From contig NZ_JAERRB010000005.1 in NCBI RefSeq assembly GCF_016735595.1, forward strand, positions 248,001 to 312,000: a stretch of DNA of 64,000 nt. Direction: 5' to 3'. The stretch is from Chryseolinea lacunae. GTDB taxonomy: Bacteria > Bacteroidota > Bacteroidia > Cytophagales > Cyclobacteriaceae. A program made the position numbers and the translations under genes. The notes under the pieces are model-generated. The model did no database searches, was not told where the DNA came from, and saw nothing but the letters and a program-made list of their open reading frames with translations. Of this stretch, positions 1 to 9,340 are shown piece by piece. Numbering within the stretch: the first letter of the stretch is position 1; each line of letters opens with the position of its first letter.

Positions 1-960
1 CACATCTTCGATGCCTACGCGTGTGGGCTTTTCGTTGAAGTATTCTTCGGTTGGTATAAATTCAAAGAAGATGCCACCATTCAACAGCAGCAACAAGCCC
101 GGCTCGGTCTGCGAATCCTGGTAGGCGATGAAACCTTCGGAGGCCGGATAGGTTTCGATGGTGTCGACCGGTTTGCCGATTGACTCGAACAGTTTTGCGC
201 GGTAGGGTTCGAAGTTCACGCCGCCATACACAAACAGCGAGAAGCTTGGAAACACGTCTTTTATTTTTTTGCCCGTGCGGGCATGGATGCGATCGAAATA
301 CATTTGCGCCCACGGCGGAATGCCCGAGATGAGTCGCATGTCGGCCGTGAGGGTTTCGTCGATGATGCGTTCCAGTTTTTCTTCCCAGTCGTCGATGCAG
401 TTTGTTGCGTAGCTGGGCTTTTGGTTGGTGCGCAGGTAGGCGGGCACGTGGTGGTTGATGATGCCCGAGAGGCGCCCGGTTTTGATGCCGGCTTTTTCGC
501 TGAGCACAGGGCTACCCGAAAGAAAGATGAGGCCGCCATCGAGAAACGACGCATTGCCGGTTTCGTGCACATAGTTGAGCACTGCATCGCGCGAGCTGGT
601 GAATTGATGCACCACCGACGCGCGTGTCATGGGTATGTATTTGATGCCCGACGTGGTGCCCGATGTTTTCGAAAAGTAGGCAGGCTTTCCTTCCCACAGC
701 ACATCGCGTTCGCCGTGCAACACCCGCTCGATGTAGGGACGCAACTCTTCATAGTCGCGAATGGGCACACGGGCACGGAAGTCTTCATAGGTTTTGATGG
801 ACCCGAAGTCGTGGTCTTTTCCAAAGGCTGTGTTCTTGCCCACGGCCAGCAACTGGTCGAATACCTTTTGTTGTGACCCGACCGGATCGAGCGACCATTT
901 CCGGATTCCGGATGCGATGTAGGAGGCAATTGGTTTTGCCAGAAAAGAGCGTATTCCCAT
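1..960 (-). CDS. GH3 auxin-responsive promoter family protein, N-terminal part (cut by window edge)
   Basis: This is the first 320 residues of an acyl-adenylate-forming enzyme of the GH3 family. It reads leftward off the window, so the C-terminal domain is not seen. The family in plants conjugates amino acids to acyl acids; the bacterial substrate is not known to me. Visible motifs are the ATP-binding loop KTSGTTSGIKY near residues 98-108 and YPASEGF near 271-277, the GH3 version of adenylation motif II. The ATG at 958-960 gives the expected start MGIRSFLAKP. A possible -7 box (TAGTTTTGC on the minus strand at 967-975) lies very close to the ATG. The gene is divergent from the HtrA gene. The family call is firm; the reaction is not. 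Confidence 0.85.
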   Translation of the reverse strand, partial: MGIRSFLAKPIASYIASGIRKWSLDPVGSQQKVFDQLLAVGKNTAFGKDHDFGSIKTYEDFRARVPIRDYEELRPYIERVLHGERDVLWEGKPAYFSKTSGTTSGIKYIPMTRASVVHQFTSSRDAVLNYVHETGNASFLDGGLIFLSGSPVLSEKAGIKTGRLSGIINHHVPAYLRTNQKPSYATNCIDDWEEKLERIIDETLTADMRLISGIPPWAQMYFDRIHARTGKKIKDVFPSFSLFVYGGVNFEPYRAKLFESIGKPVDTIETYPASEGFIAYQDSQTEPGLLLLLNGGIFFEFIPTEEYFNEKPTRVGIEDV

Positions 961-1139
961 AACCTTGCAAAACTAAGAAATTTGGGAAGTCAACCGCGAC
1001 CCCGGTCGACCGAAACGTTTTCTTTAATAACGCACCTGTTCTAAACTTCCGGTCGTTTGGCTGCGTTATTGCTATTCATTTGAAACTTTTTGAATTTCGC
1101 ACGCATCCCAAACGGACGTTTAACTTTTTACAGGAAAAC

Positions 1140-2600
1140 ATGAAAAATGCTTTGAAAATCATTGTGTTAGGTGGGCTGGCCGGTTTTGTGGGAGCCTTCC
1201 TCTTTTATTCTTTTGTGATCAAACCCGAATTGTCGAACCTGCAAACCGAGCCACAGTTCAACACCGTGCGCTACGAATTGCCGGCAGGCGACACGTCGTC
1301 GGCAGTACAGAATTCCTACACACCTGCCCCCGCATCGGGCACGGCCGCGGTGCCCACCGACTTCAGCGAGGCGGCGTCTAAAGCCACACAGAGTGTCGTT
1401 TATATTAACAGCATTTCGCGCGGCGCCACCTACACCACGTGGGACTGGTTTTTTGGTGAAGGCACCGCCGGCGGACGCACACAGGTGAGCAGCGGCTCGG
1501 GTGTCATCTTTTCTGCTGACGGCTACATCATCACCAACAACCACGTGATCGAATCGGCCGAGCGCATCGAAGTGACCTATAACAAACGCATCTATCCCGC
1601 CGAACTCATCGGCACCAACCCGTCAACCGATCTGGCGGTGATCAAGATCAATGAAACCGGATTGCCTGCCATTGCGCTGGGCAGTTCCAAAACGCTTCAG
1701 GTCGGCGAATGGGTAGTGGCCGTGGGCAACCCGTTCTCGCTGGCATCGACCGTCACGGCGGGCATTGTGAGCGCGAAGGGCCGTCGCATTGGCATCCTCG
1801 AAGATAAATTTCCCATCGAGTCGTTCATCCAGACCGACGCGGCCATCAACCCCGGAAACTCCGGTGGTGCGCTGGTGAACAAGAGCGGCGAACTGGTGGG
1901 CATCAACTCGGCCATCCTGAGCCGCACCGGTTCCTACACCGGCTATGCGTTTGCCATTCCCGTAGACATTGCCCGAAAAGTTTTTGACGACCTTGTGAAA
2001 TACGGCATCGTGCAGCAAGGCTTCATTGGCGGAAGCGTGATTGAATACAACTATGAAAACGCCAAGAAGTATGATCTGAACACGTCGGTGAAAACCTTTA
2101 ACGGCGTGTTGCTGGAAAGCCTCGACAAAGCCGGTCCCGCGCTGGCCGCGGGTCTGAAGCCTGGCGACATCATCACCAAAATCAACACCACCGAAGTGAA
2201 CAGCCAAAGCGCCTTCGAAGAAGAACTGAGCTATCACTATCCCGGCGACAAAATTTCGCTCACCTACACACGCGACGGAAAATCGGCCACGGCGAGCCTT
2301 ACGCTGGTGAACCTGAACGGCACCACGGAAATTATCAAGCGGAAAATTTTCAGCAACGCCGCCATTGGTGCACAGCTTGAGGCCACACAATACGGTGTGA
2401 AGGTTTTCAAGATCAAAGACAACAGCATTCTGAAACAAATTGGCGTGCCCGAAAATTTTACGATCATCGCCATCAACCGCGTGCGCGTGAAAGATCCGGA
2501 AGAGGTTGTGGAGTTTTTTGGCAAGTATAAAGGCGACGGTTATCTCTATGGCATCAACAGCTCGCGTCAACAGGTGGAGATACCCTTCAGGGTGCGCTAA
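1140..2600 (+). CDS. HtrA/DegP-like trypsin-type serine protease with PDZ domain(s)
   Basis: Envelope serine protease of the S1C (DegP/DegQ/HtrA) family, expected to degrade or refold damaged periplasmic proteins. The chosen start (MKNALKIIVL) is 20 codons inside a longer open frame. It begins an N-terminal hydrophobic anchor or signal (residues about 5-27) after AGGAAAAC. The catalytic triad is visible as His135 (NNHVI), Asp164 (STDLAV) and Ser241 (GNSGGAL). A PDZ domain follows at about 300-385 with the carboxylate-binding GVLLESL and GDIITKIN segments. The last ~90 residues look like a second, poorly conserved PDZ. Length (486 aa) is normal. A strong hairpin terminator follows. The family is certain; DegP versus DegQ is not decided. 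Confidence 0.95.
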   Translation: MKNALKIIVLGGLAGFVGAFLFYSFVIKPELSNLQTEPQFNTVRYELPAGDTSSAVQNSYTPAPASGTAAVPTDFSEAASKATQSVVYINSISRGATYTTWDWFFGEGTAGGRTQVSSGSGVIFSADGYIITNNHVIESAERIEVTYNKRIYPAELIGTNPSTDLAVIKINETGLPAIALGSSKTLQVGEWVVAVGNPFSLASTVTAGIVSAKGRRIGILEDKFPIESFIQTDAAINPGNSGGALVNKSGELVGINSAILSRTGSYTGYAFAIPVDIARKVFDDLVKYGIVQQGFIGGSVIEYNYENAKKYDLNTSVKTFNGVLLESLDKAGPALAAGLKPGDIITKINTTEVNSQSAFEEELSYHYPGDKISLTYTRDGKSATASLTLVNLNGTTEIIKRKIFSNAAIGAQLEATQYGVKVFKIKDNSILKQIGVPENFTIIAINRVRVKDPEEVVEFFGKYKGDGYLYGINSSRQQVEIPFRVR

Positions 2601-2625
2601 ACGAAATGCCCGAACCAAAAAAAAG

Positions 2626-2659
2626 AAAGAGTCCCCCGCCAGCTGGCGGGGGACTCTTT
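2626..2659. terminator. Bidirectional intrinsic terminator
   Basis: A perfect 15-bp stem (AAAGAGTCCCCCGCC and its complement) closes on a 4-base AGCT loop. It has an A-run on the left and T-rich sequence on the right, so it can end both the rightward HtrA transcript and the leftward DUF1080 transcript. Confidence 0.9.
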
Positions 2660-2686
2660 GCTTCTAAACCGAACCGTAAAAAAAAA

Positions 2687-4042
2687 CTATTTCAATTCTT
2701 TGATCTTGATGCTGCGGAACGACACGTTGTCACCATGGTCCTGCAAGAGGATGTGACCTTTTTCGGCCATGCCGAAGTTTTCCCAGCTGGCATATTTGCT
2801 GCGTGCAACCAACGCGTTGTAGATGGGCGTGCCGCGTTGATATTCCACCACCTTGTAGCCATTCAGCCAATGCTCCACGCGGTTGTCGGGATAAACCACC
2901 ACGCGGCCAAAGTTCCATTCGCCAATGGGGCGAATGCTGCCTTTTGTTTTCAGGGAAGGAATCAGGTCGTAGAGCGATGCCAGTGTTCGGTTGCCCACAG
3001 CACCGAGTTTGGCGTCGGGATGTTTCTCGTCGTCGAGCACCTGAAACTCCAGGCCAATGGCCGAGCCTTTGTTGCCTTCTTTTTCCGTTACAAAATATTT
3101 CACGCCGCTGTTGGCGCCTTCGGTGAGTTTAAATTCAAACTGCAGGTCGATGGCACCATATTCCTTGTCGGTCACCAGGTCGCCGCCGTTTTCCGATTCG
3201 GCTCCGGTCGACTTCACTACGCTGAGCACGCCATCTTTGATCTCCCATCCTTTCTCGGGAAACTTGTCTTTGTAAGCACCACGCCAGTTGGCCGTGGTTT
3301 TGCCATCCCACAGCAAGGTGTAGCCGTTTTTCTTTTCCTGCTCCGACAATTGGTTGGGCAAGGTGTTCATCACAAAAATGCCATCGGGTGCCGATGCCTT
3401 CAGGCCTTCGGTCTGGATGCGGATGTTGCGCCAGCGCACCTTTTGTCCGCTTTCTTCTTCTTTGCCAACCGAATGCACCTGCAAGCCGATGAAGCCTTTG
3501 AGGGTGAGGTTGTCTACAAGGTTGGCCGTGGGCACACCGTTGATCCAGGTGCGGATCACAGGGCCGATGCATTCGATGCGTGCTATGTTCCAGTCGGCTT
3601 TCTTGTAGGCCTTCTTGGCGTCGATATTATATTCCAATGAATAGAGCCAGCCGCGACGGGCTTCATCATAGATGCCGCCGGTCCACGCGCGGAGCGACGG
3701 ATCTATTTCCATCTGATAGCCGTGCACGCGACCGTTTTGGTAGTCGTCTTTGCTTTCGCTGCGAAACTGAATGCCGGAGTTCATTTCGGCGTCGAGCTTG
3801 AATTCAAGTTCGAGAATAAAATCGCCATAGGGCACTTCCGTGACCAGGAACGAGTTGGGCTCTTTGAACACCGTGGTGCCTACAATTTCACCATTCTTCG
3901 CTTCATAGCGTGCCTTGCCGTTCAACTGTTTCCATCCGCTCAGGTCCTTTCCGTTGAACAGCTTCACCCATTTCGCCTGCGCCTGGCAGAACCCCGCCAC
4001 CAGCATCATGGCCATCGCGGCCAGTAGAGTACGTTTTATCAT
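2687..4042 (-). CDS. Secreted protein with two DUF1080 (3-keto-disaccharide hydrolase-like) domains
   Basis: A 451-residue exported protein with a signal peptide (residues 1 to about 21, ending GFCQAQA). Two concanavalin-type DUF1080 domains sit in tandem. The first, at about 24-210, begins [13 protein letters not shown]. The second, at about 240-450, begins [15 protein letters not shown]. Each shows the family's F-LELEFKL/LQFEFKL strand followed by NSGI/NSGVKY. Members of this fold hydrolyse 3-keto-glycosides or bind glycans, which fits periplasmic sugar degradation. Catalytic residues were not assigned. The gene stands alone between a terminator and a divergent NUDIX gene, so no pathway is implied by context. 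Confidence 0.88.
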   Translation of the reverse strand: MIKRTLLAAMAMMLVAGFCQAQAKWVKLFNGKDLSGWKQLNGKARYEAKNGEIVGTTVFKEPNSFLVTEVPYGDFILELEFKLDAEMNSGIQFRSESKDDYQNGRVHGYQMEIDPSLRAWTGGIYDEARRGWLYSLEYNIDAKKAYKKADWNIARIECIGPVIRTWINGVPTANLVDNLTLKGFIGLQVHSVGKEEESGQKVRWRNIRIQTEGLKASAPDGIFVMNTLPNQLSEQEKKNGYTLLWDGKTTANWRGAYKDKFPEKGWEIKDGVLSVVKSTGAESENGGDLVTDKEYGAIDLQFEFKLTEGANSGVKYFVTEKEGNKGSAIGLEFQVLDDEKHPDAKLGAVGNRTLASLYDLIPSLKTKGSIRPIGEWNFGRVVVYPDNRVEHWLNGYKVVEYQRGTPIYNALVARSKYASWENFGMAEKGHILLQDHGDNVSFRSIKIKELK

Positions 4043-4184
4043 GACTTCTTAAATGTTTTCGATCTCACATATTTACTGTAGGACGCAGTATTTTTCAGCC
4101 ACCCTTACAACAACTCTCCGGAGAAGAGATGAGTGGTATAAATCAGTTTCGGGTTCCGGTGTATCTTTCGGCCAAACTAAAAAC

Positions 4185-4721
4185 GTGAATCGTCAAACGC
4201 TGATTTCCGCACTCCTCGCCTATTCGCCTTCGCCCGACGAACACCCCTTTGTCGCACGCTTTCTCGACTTGCTGCAACACCCCGATGCCTACCAGCGCAC
4301 ACACCTGCCCGGCCACCTCACAGGCTCTGTGTGGATTGTGGACCCTTCGCGGAAGTTTGTACTACTCACCCATCATGCCAAGCTGAACCGCTGGCTCCAA
4401 CCCGGTGGCCATGCCGATGGAGACGAAAACATTTTGAATGTGGCCCTTCGCGAAGCGGAAGAAGAAACCGGGTTAAGAAATTTCACACACCACGCGTCGG
4501 TGTTTGATGTGGACATTCACACCATTCCCGCCCGGAAAGATTTTCCGGAACACCTTCATTATGATGTGCGCTTTTTATTGGAAACTGATCGCGACAATTC
4601 ACTTCACCTTTCTGACGAATCGCACGCGCTGGCGTGGGTGGCTGTGGAAGAACTGGCGGCCAAAACCGAAAACAACGTGTCTATGTTGCGAATGGCCGAC
4701 AAAGTGAAGCGTTTACTTTGA
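4185..4721 (+). CDS. NUDIX hydrolase
   Basis: A 178-residue NUDIX pyrophosphohydrolase. The complete NUDIX box is present (G-x5-E-x7-RE-A-EE-E-T-G-L), beginning at GHADGDE. It is preceded by NRWLQPGG, the typical strand before the box. The substrate is a nucleoside diphosphate linked to another moiety and cannot be read from sequence. I chose the GTG at 4185. The frame stays open to an ATG at 4053, but those 44 extra residues are not NUDIX-like and cover the promoter side of the divergent DUF1080 gene. The stop overlaps the stop of the small leftward gene behind it by nine bases. Confidence 0.85.
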   Translation: MNRQTLISALLAYSPSPDEHPFVARFLDLLQHPDAYQRTHLPGHLTGSVWIVDPSRKFVLLTHHAKLNRWLQPGGHADGDENILNVALREAEEETGLRNFTHHASVFDVDIHTIPARKDFPEHLHYDVRFLLETDRDNSLHLSDESHALAWVAVEELAAKTENNVSMLRMADKVKRLL

Positions 4722-4874
4722 ACTGATCAACAGCAAGCCAAACGCCACCACCACGATCCAGAATTTATAGGCGACAATGGCAGGAACAATTACCCATTGC
4801 AATTGCATCACTACCATGAGCAACACAAGTATAACAGCAATGGCTTTCAATATGGAACGGGTGCGGTTGCTCAT
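4713..4874 (-). CDS. Small hydrophobic membrane protein (53 aa)
   Basis: A short open frame starting MSNRTRSILK and ending LLLISSK. After a basic N-terminus come two hydrophobic stretches (about residues 11-33 and 38-50), so it is probably a two-pass inner-membrane peptide. It converges on and overlaps the NUDIX stop codon. Tiny proteins of this layout are common in Bacteroidota genomes and usually annotated hypothetical. I do not recognise a family. Support comes from uninterrupted coding with coherent membrane topology, not homology. Confidence 0.55.
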   Translation of the reverse strand: MSNRTRSILKAIAVILVLLMVVMQLQWVIVPAIVAYKFWIVVVAFGLLLISSK

Positions 4875-4998
4875 GTTTTCTGATTTTTTCTTTCGCCACT
4901 AAAATGTGCTATTCCTTTGAATTTTCAATACGACGCTAAAAAATATTCGCACGCAGGTCAACCCTTAAGCAACGTGTTATAAAAAAACGAACGCATCC

Positions 4999-5904
4999 TC
5001 AATGCCATTCCTCGATCTTGGCCGCGGGTGTCCAGGGCGAATCCGGCTCAAAATATTTCCACAGCAGGCGCGACACATTTCGCAACAGCACATACCCTTC
5101 GTTGGCGGGTGTCCACGATTGGTCTTCCTGCATTTTGGTGATCACACAAAACACATAGTCGCCATGCGGGGCGTTTACCAGCACCACTTCCGAACGCGAC
5201 TGGTCCACGGCTCCCTGCTTGGATGCAGCCTGCACATAGGGTGGAATTTGCGACAACGCTTCGCTATCCCAATAGATGCGCACAAGATTTCGGTAGATGC
5301 GTTCGCTGGCGCGTGGGCTGATGAGCTTGCCTTCGCGAATGCGCACCACCAGCTCGGCCATTTCGCGGGGTGTGGTCTGGCCCCAGCCGTATTTGGCGCG
5401 GTGGGTTTCGCGGCCGGGTGTGCGCGAGTTCACGCGCGTGTTCACCAGTCCGTTTTTTTCGAGCAGGCTGTTAATCGTTGTGCCTCCGCCGGCAAGCGAC
5501 TGGCACCAGAGGCTGGCCGTGTTGTCGCTGGTGGTGATCATGAGCATCATCACTTTGCTCAACGTTATCTTCTCGCCGTTTTTGAACGACCCCAGAATGT
5601 CTTCGCCGGCATAGAGCAATGAATCTTTATAGGTGAGTGTAGCATGATAGTCGATGGCGCCTTGCTCAATCTTGTCGAACATGCCCAGTGTGATGGGGAT
5701 CTTGATCATGCTGGCCGTAGGAAAAACGGTGTCGGCACGAATGGCCACGGTCTTGCCGGTTTTGAGGTGTCGCACATAAACGCCGGCAACACCTTTGAAG
5801 CCTTTCAGGATTTCCTGCACGCGGGCCGTGAGTTGTTTATCTTCCTGCTGACCATACGTCGACAAACTGAAGAGTGTGACCAGGATGAGTAAAGTAAATC
5901 GCAT
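4999..5904 (-). CDS. Class A beta-lactamase-fold serine hydrolase
   Basis: A 301-residue exported protein with signal peptide (1 to about 18). It carries the penicillin-interacting serine hydrolase signature: SMIK at 65-68 (nucleophile Ser65, general base Lys68) and SDN at 126-128. In place of KTG it has KQG at 229-231. It belongs to the beta-lactamase class A superfamily, whose members include true beta-lactamases and enzymes of unknown peptidoglycan or ester substrate. The KQG variant, within KQGAVDQSRSEV, resembles a Bacteroidota subfamily labelled simply serine hydrolase, so I would not call resistance from it. The gene is monocistronic. Confidence 0.85.
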   Translation of the reverse strand: MRFTLLILVTLFSLSTYGQQEDKQLTARVQEILKGFKGVAGVYVRHLKTGKTVAIRADTVFPTASMIKIPITLGMFDKIEQGAIDYHATLTYKDSLLYAGEDILGSFKNGEKITLSKVMMLMITTSDNTASLWCQSLAGGGTTINSLLEKNGLVNTRVNSRTPGRETHRAKYGWGQTTPREMAELVVRIREGKLISPRASERIYRNLVRIYWDSEALSQIPPYVQAASKQGAVDQSRSEVVLVNAPHGDYVFCVITKMQEDQSWTPANEGYVLLRNVSRLLWKYFEPDSPWTPAAKIEEWH

Positions 5905-6175
5905 GCTGAAGGTAATTTAAATAAAGCGTCGAATAAAACTTTTATTGCGCGAATCATGGGTATGTGCACGGGCACTGTTGTTTTATAAATAAGAAAAACT
6001 TTTTTATTTCTATAACCACTGAACGATTTTATTTTTGTTGAAGAATAAAAACACGCCTTCTTTCACACACTAAATCTTTTTTTATAGATTGAAGGAACGA
6101 ATCCAGGATGGATGTTTTTAAGTTCGCATCGCGAAACAAGAACATGCATGATTGATGGAATAGCACTATACCTGA
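5905..6175. other. AT-rich intergenic region upstream of sua5
   Basis: This 271-base spacer is much richer in A and T than the flanking genes and holds several poly-T and poly-A runs. It must carry the divergent promoters of the serine hydrolase and sua5. I cannot place a convincing TTG/TAnnTTTG pair and see no short gene in it. Confidence 0.5.
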
Positions 6176-7132
6176 ATGGCTGAGATAGGGACCGACATTT
6201 TAAAAGCGAAAGCGCTGCTGGAGAGCGGAGAGTTGGTGGCCATTCCTACCGAAACGGTATATGGTCTTGCCGGCGATGCCTTGAAGCCGGAAGCCGTCTC
6301 AAAAATTTTCGAAGTCAAAGAGCGTCCCACGTTCGATCCGCTGATCGTGCATGTGCCGGACTTTTCACATGTCAGCAAATATGCTGCGGATATTCCCGAT
6401 AATGCCACAAAGCTGGCCGAGCGTTTCTGGCCCGGGCCGCTCACGCTCTTGTTGAAAAAACAACCTGTCATTCCACACCTCGTCACCTCCGGCCTCGACA
6501 CGGTGGGGCTTCGCTGTCCCGACCACGCGCTCACCCGTGAGTTGCTGGCGTCGTTGTCCTTTCCGCTGGCAGCACCCAGCGCCAACCCGTTTGGCTACGT
6601 AAGCCCCACACGTCCCGCGCACGTGAACGAACAACTCGGCAAAAAAATAAAATACATACTCGACGGTGGCAAGTGCGGCATCGGCATCGAGTCGACCATC
6701 GTGGGGTTTGAAAACAACAAGCCCATCGTCTATCGCATGGGCGGCCTCAGTGTGGAAGCCATCGAAAAAGTTGTGGGCAAAGTAAATGTGCAGGCCTATT
6801 CGTCGTCCAATCCAAAAACACCCGGTCAGCTCAAGAGCCACTATGCGCCCACACACAAGGTGGTGATCGGAAAAATAGAAGAGCTGCTGCGTCGCTACCC
6901 GGCACTCACGTGCGGGTTGCTCACGTTCCAGAAAGACTACAAGTTTCCCTATCAATTTGTGCTGGCACCATCGGGCACGCTCGAAGAAGCAGCACAGAAC
7001 CTCTTCACCGCGCTGCGGGAATTCGACAAGATGCCCATCGACATCATTCTGTCCGAGCCCGTGCCCGACCAGGGTCTGGGCCGCGCCATCAACGACCGCC
7101 TGCGCCGTGCGGCCGCCAACGGCACCGCCTGA
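6176..7132 (+). CDS. sua5: L-threonylcarbamoyladenylate synthase (Sua5/YciO/YrdC family, long form)
   Basis: Makes threonylcarbamoyl-AMP from threonine, bicarbonate and ATP for the t6A37 modification of ANN-decoding tRNAs. Residues 1 to about 200 form the YrdC domain, with PTETVYGLAGDA near 26-37, KERPTFDPLIVHV and the SANPFG nucleotide-binding stretch. Residues about 215-318 are the extra C-terminal domain that separates Sua5 from short TsaC. The frame opens at ATG 6176 shortly after an AT-rich spacer. It is followed by phosphofructokinase after 69 bases. The length (318 aa) is typical of Sua5. Confidence 0.93.
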   Translation: MAEIGTDILKAKALLESGELVAIPTETVYGLAGDALKPEAVSKIFEVKERPTFDPLIVHVPDFSHVSKYAADIPDNATKLAERFWPGPLTLLLKKQPVIPHLVTSGLDTVGLRCPDHALTRELLASLSFPLAAPSANPFGYVSPTRPAHVNEQLGKKIKYILDGGKCGIGIESTIVGFENNKPIVYRMGGLSVEAIEKVVGKVNVQAYSSSNPKTPGQLKSHYAPTHKVVIGKIEELLRRYPALTCGLLTFQKDYKFPYQFVLAPSGTLEEAAQNLFTALREFDKMPIDIILSEPVPDQGLGRAINDRLRRAAANGTA

Positions 7133-7201
7133 CCATTCGTCACTTCGGTGTTAACTGCCAACTATTTTTTTTAATATTGGTGACTACAACCAAATCGCGC
7201 C

Positions 7202-8296
7202 ATGTCAAAAAAGATCCTTATTCTCACCGGAGGCGGTGACTGTCCCGGACTCAACGCCGTTATCCGTGGCATCGCCAAACGCGCCCGTCGCGAAAAGGGG
7301 TGGGAAACCTACGGCTGCATTGAAGGCTTCAATGGCGTGTTCAACGAACCGCAGGAAATTATCCGCCTCACCTCTAAAATCACCGGCGGTATCCACGTGC
7401 GCGGTGGGACCATCCTCAAGACGACAAACAAGTCGAACCCCATAAACTTCCCCATGCTGCAACCCGACGGCTCCACCAAATTTGTGGACCGCTCAGACGA
7501 ACTTGTGGCCAAACTGAAAGCCCTGAACTTCGACGCCGTGATCAACATTGGCGGCGACGGCTCCCAGAAAATTTCGAAGGTGTTGCACGACAAAGGCATC
7601 CCCATCATCGGCGTGCCCAAAACCATCGACAACGACCTTTCGGCCACCGACATGACGTTCGGATTTCAAACCGCCGTGCAAATTGCCACCGACAGTTTCG
7701 ACAAACTCGTTACCACCGCTGAGAGCCATCACCGCGTCATGATCATGGAAGTGATGGGGCGCGATGCCGGGTGGATTGCCGTGCACACGGCCATTGCCGG
7801 TGGCGCCGAAATTTGCCTGATACCCGAGATTCCGTACGACATCCGCAAGCTGGTGAAACGCATCGCGCTGCGCTACAAGAACGGACGCGGCTTTGTGAAC
7901 ATCGTGATTGCCGAAGGGGCACGCCCCAAAACCGGCACTATACACTCCACCGCCAACGACAAAGGTTCTGAACACGTGCGCCTTGGTGGTGTGGCCTATC
8001 AACTCTCCAAACAATTGAAAGATGCCGGATGCACCGCCGAGATACGTGAAACCGTGCTGGGCCATGTGCAACGCGGCGGCAGCCCCGTGGCGTTCGATCG
8101 CGTGCTGGCAACTTTGTTTGGTGTGAAAGCTTTTGAGCTGGTGCTCGAACAAAGATTCGGACGCATGGTGGCGTTCCAAAACAACGGCATACATTCGGTG
8201 ACGCTGGAAGAAGCCACCAACGATTATAATTTTGTGAAAACAGATTCGTATCTCATTCAGGCAGCAAAAGGTCTCAACATCTGTTTCGGCGATTGA
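7202..8296 (+). CDS. pfkA: 6-phosphofructokinase
   Basis: Phosphorylates fructose 6-phosphate in glycolysis. The phosphofructokinase fold is clear: GGGDCPGLN at residues 10-18, GGDGS in the phosphate-donor loop, PKTIDNDL with the catalytic TIDND aspartates, and MEVMGRDAGW in the sugar-binding region. The donor loop has Gly in GGDGS where PPi-dependent enzymes have Asp, while the loop before TIDND has Lys (PKT) in place of the Gly of E. coli PfkA. This Gly/Lys combination is known in the atypical, non-allosteric ATP-dependent group, so ATP is the likely donor. The dehydratase-family gene starts 12 bases downstream. Confidence 0.93.
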   Translation: MSKKILILTGGGDCPGLNAVIRGIAKRARREKGWETYGCIEGFNGVFNEPQEIIRLTSKITGGIHVRGGTILKTTNKSNPINFPMLQPDGSTKFVDRSDELVAKLKALNFDAVINIGGDGSQKISKVLHDKGIPIIGVPKTIDNDLSATDMTFGFQTAVQIATDSFDKLVTTAESHHRVMIMEVMGRDAGWIAVHTAIAGGAEICLIPEIPYDIRKLVKRIALRYKNGRGFVNIVIAEGARPKTGTIHSTANDKGSEHVRLGGVAYQLSKQLKDAGCTAEIRETVLGHVQRGGSPVAFDRVLATLFGVKAFELVLEQRFGRMVAFQNNGIHSVTLEEATNDYNFVKTDSYLIQAAKGLNICFGD

Positions 8297-8308
8297 TCTC
8301 GCAGGTAT

Positions 8309-9268
8309 ATGTCGCACGCTTCACATCGCCTCTCTCTTGCACGCATTGACACTGTGTCTGCGAAAATCGATCGTGTGTTTTCGCAGACCCCGCAATTTGT
8401 GGACGATGGGTTGAGTGGCGTCACCGGTGCGCGTGTGGTGTTGAAAGTAGAAACACTCAACCCCATCCGCTCTTTCAAAGGACGCGGTGCCGACTTGCTG
8501 GTGTCGGAAGCCGACCCAAGCGTGCCATTGTGTTGTGCCAGTGCCGGCAACTTCGGGCAGGCCATGGCCTACGCCTGTCGCAAGCGAAACCTGCCGCTCA
8601 CCGTCTATGCCAGCACAAACGCCAATGCGCTCAAGGTCGAGAAGATGAAACACTTTGGCGCGAACGTGATTTTGCACGGCGAAGATTTTGACGCCGCCAA
8701 ACTGGAAGCCCGCCGCGTGGCGCAGCATTCGGGTGGACGTTTCGTGGAAGACAGCCTCGACATCGAAACGCTGGAAGGCGCGGCCACCATCGGAGTGGAA
8801 TTGCTACAGTTTCCGGAACCCATCGACACATTGCTCATTGCCTTGGGCAACGGCGCACTGCTCAATGGCATCGCGCGCATCTATAAGGAAAGAAGCCCGC
8901 ACACCAGCATCATTGCCGTGCAGGCGAAAGGCGCGCCGGCTATGGTGGAGTCGTGGCAACAGAAAAAGATCATCACCCACCCAAGCGTCAACACCATTGC
9001 CGATGGTGTGGCCGTGCGCCTGCCCGTGCCACAAGCGCTGCAAGACATGGAAGGCATGGTAGACGATGCGCTGCTGGTGGACGAAGCGTCCATCATTCAA
9101 GCCATGAAGCTCATCCACCTGCACAGCGGCGTGGCGACAGAGCCTTCGGGTGCACTGGGCATTGCCGCGTTGCTGGAAAACAAAAGTCGCTTCGCCAATC
9201 ACACCGTGGCTACCGTGCTGTGTGGTGGAAACCTGACCGAACACCAGATGAAGGTGTGGCTACACTGA
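8309..9268 (+). CDS. PLP-dependent threonine/serine dehydratase-family enzyme
   Basis: A fold-type II pyridoxal-phosphate enzyme of 319 residues. The PLP lysine is Lys57 in NPIRSFKGRGA. The substrate loop is SAGNFGQAMAY and the phosphate-binding loop is ALGNGALLNG. It resembles catabolic threonine dehydratases or serine racemases without a C-terminal ACT domain, so feedback inhibition by isoleucine is unlikely. The exact substrate is open. It lies 12 bases behind pfkA and is probably co-transcribed with it. Confidence 0.85.
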   Translation: MSHASHRLSLARIDTVSAKIDRVFSQTPQFVDDGLSGVTGARVVLKVETLNPIRSFKGRGADLLVSEADPSVPLCCASAGNFGQAMAYACRKRNLPLTVYASTNANALKVEKMKHFGANVILHGEDFDAAKLEARRVAQHSGGRFVEDSLDIETLEGAATIGVELLQFPEPIDTLLIALGNGALLNGIARIYKERSPHTSIIAVQAKGAPAMVESWQQKKIITHPSVNTIADGVAVRLPVPQALQDMEGMVDDALLVDEASIIQAMKLIHLHSGVATEPSGALGIAALLENKSRFANHTVATVLCGGNLTEHQMKVWLH

Positions 9269-9340
9269 TTCATAAACGGACAGTGTCTTGTGGCACACGT
9301 TTTTTCAAAATATCTTACTGATCAACGTAAAAAACGATCC

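Noticed and set aside
967-993. TAGTTTTGC with a TTG as promoter of the GH3 gene
   Set aside because: The spacing between the elements is only 15 bases and the -7 box is only 7 bases from the ATG, so I do not list it as a feature.
1623-2618. Long open frame antisense to the HtrA gene (331 codons)
   Set aside because: It mirrors the codon periodicity of the GC-rich gene below it, shows no family motif, and HtrA is unmistakable on the other strand. The same applies to the long antisense frames over the DUF1080, pgk, mgtE, fahA and TldD genes.
2606-3640. 344-codon open frame on the plus strand over the DUF1080 gene
   Set aside because: It starts inside the terminator hairpin and has a Phe/His/Val-rich composition typical of antisense shadows.
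4053-4184. N-terminal extension of the NUDIX protein
   Set aside because: The 44 residues have no NUDIX similarity and lie in the divergent promoter region.
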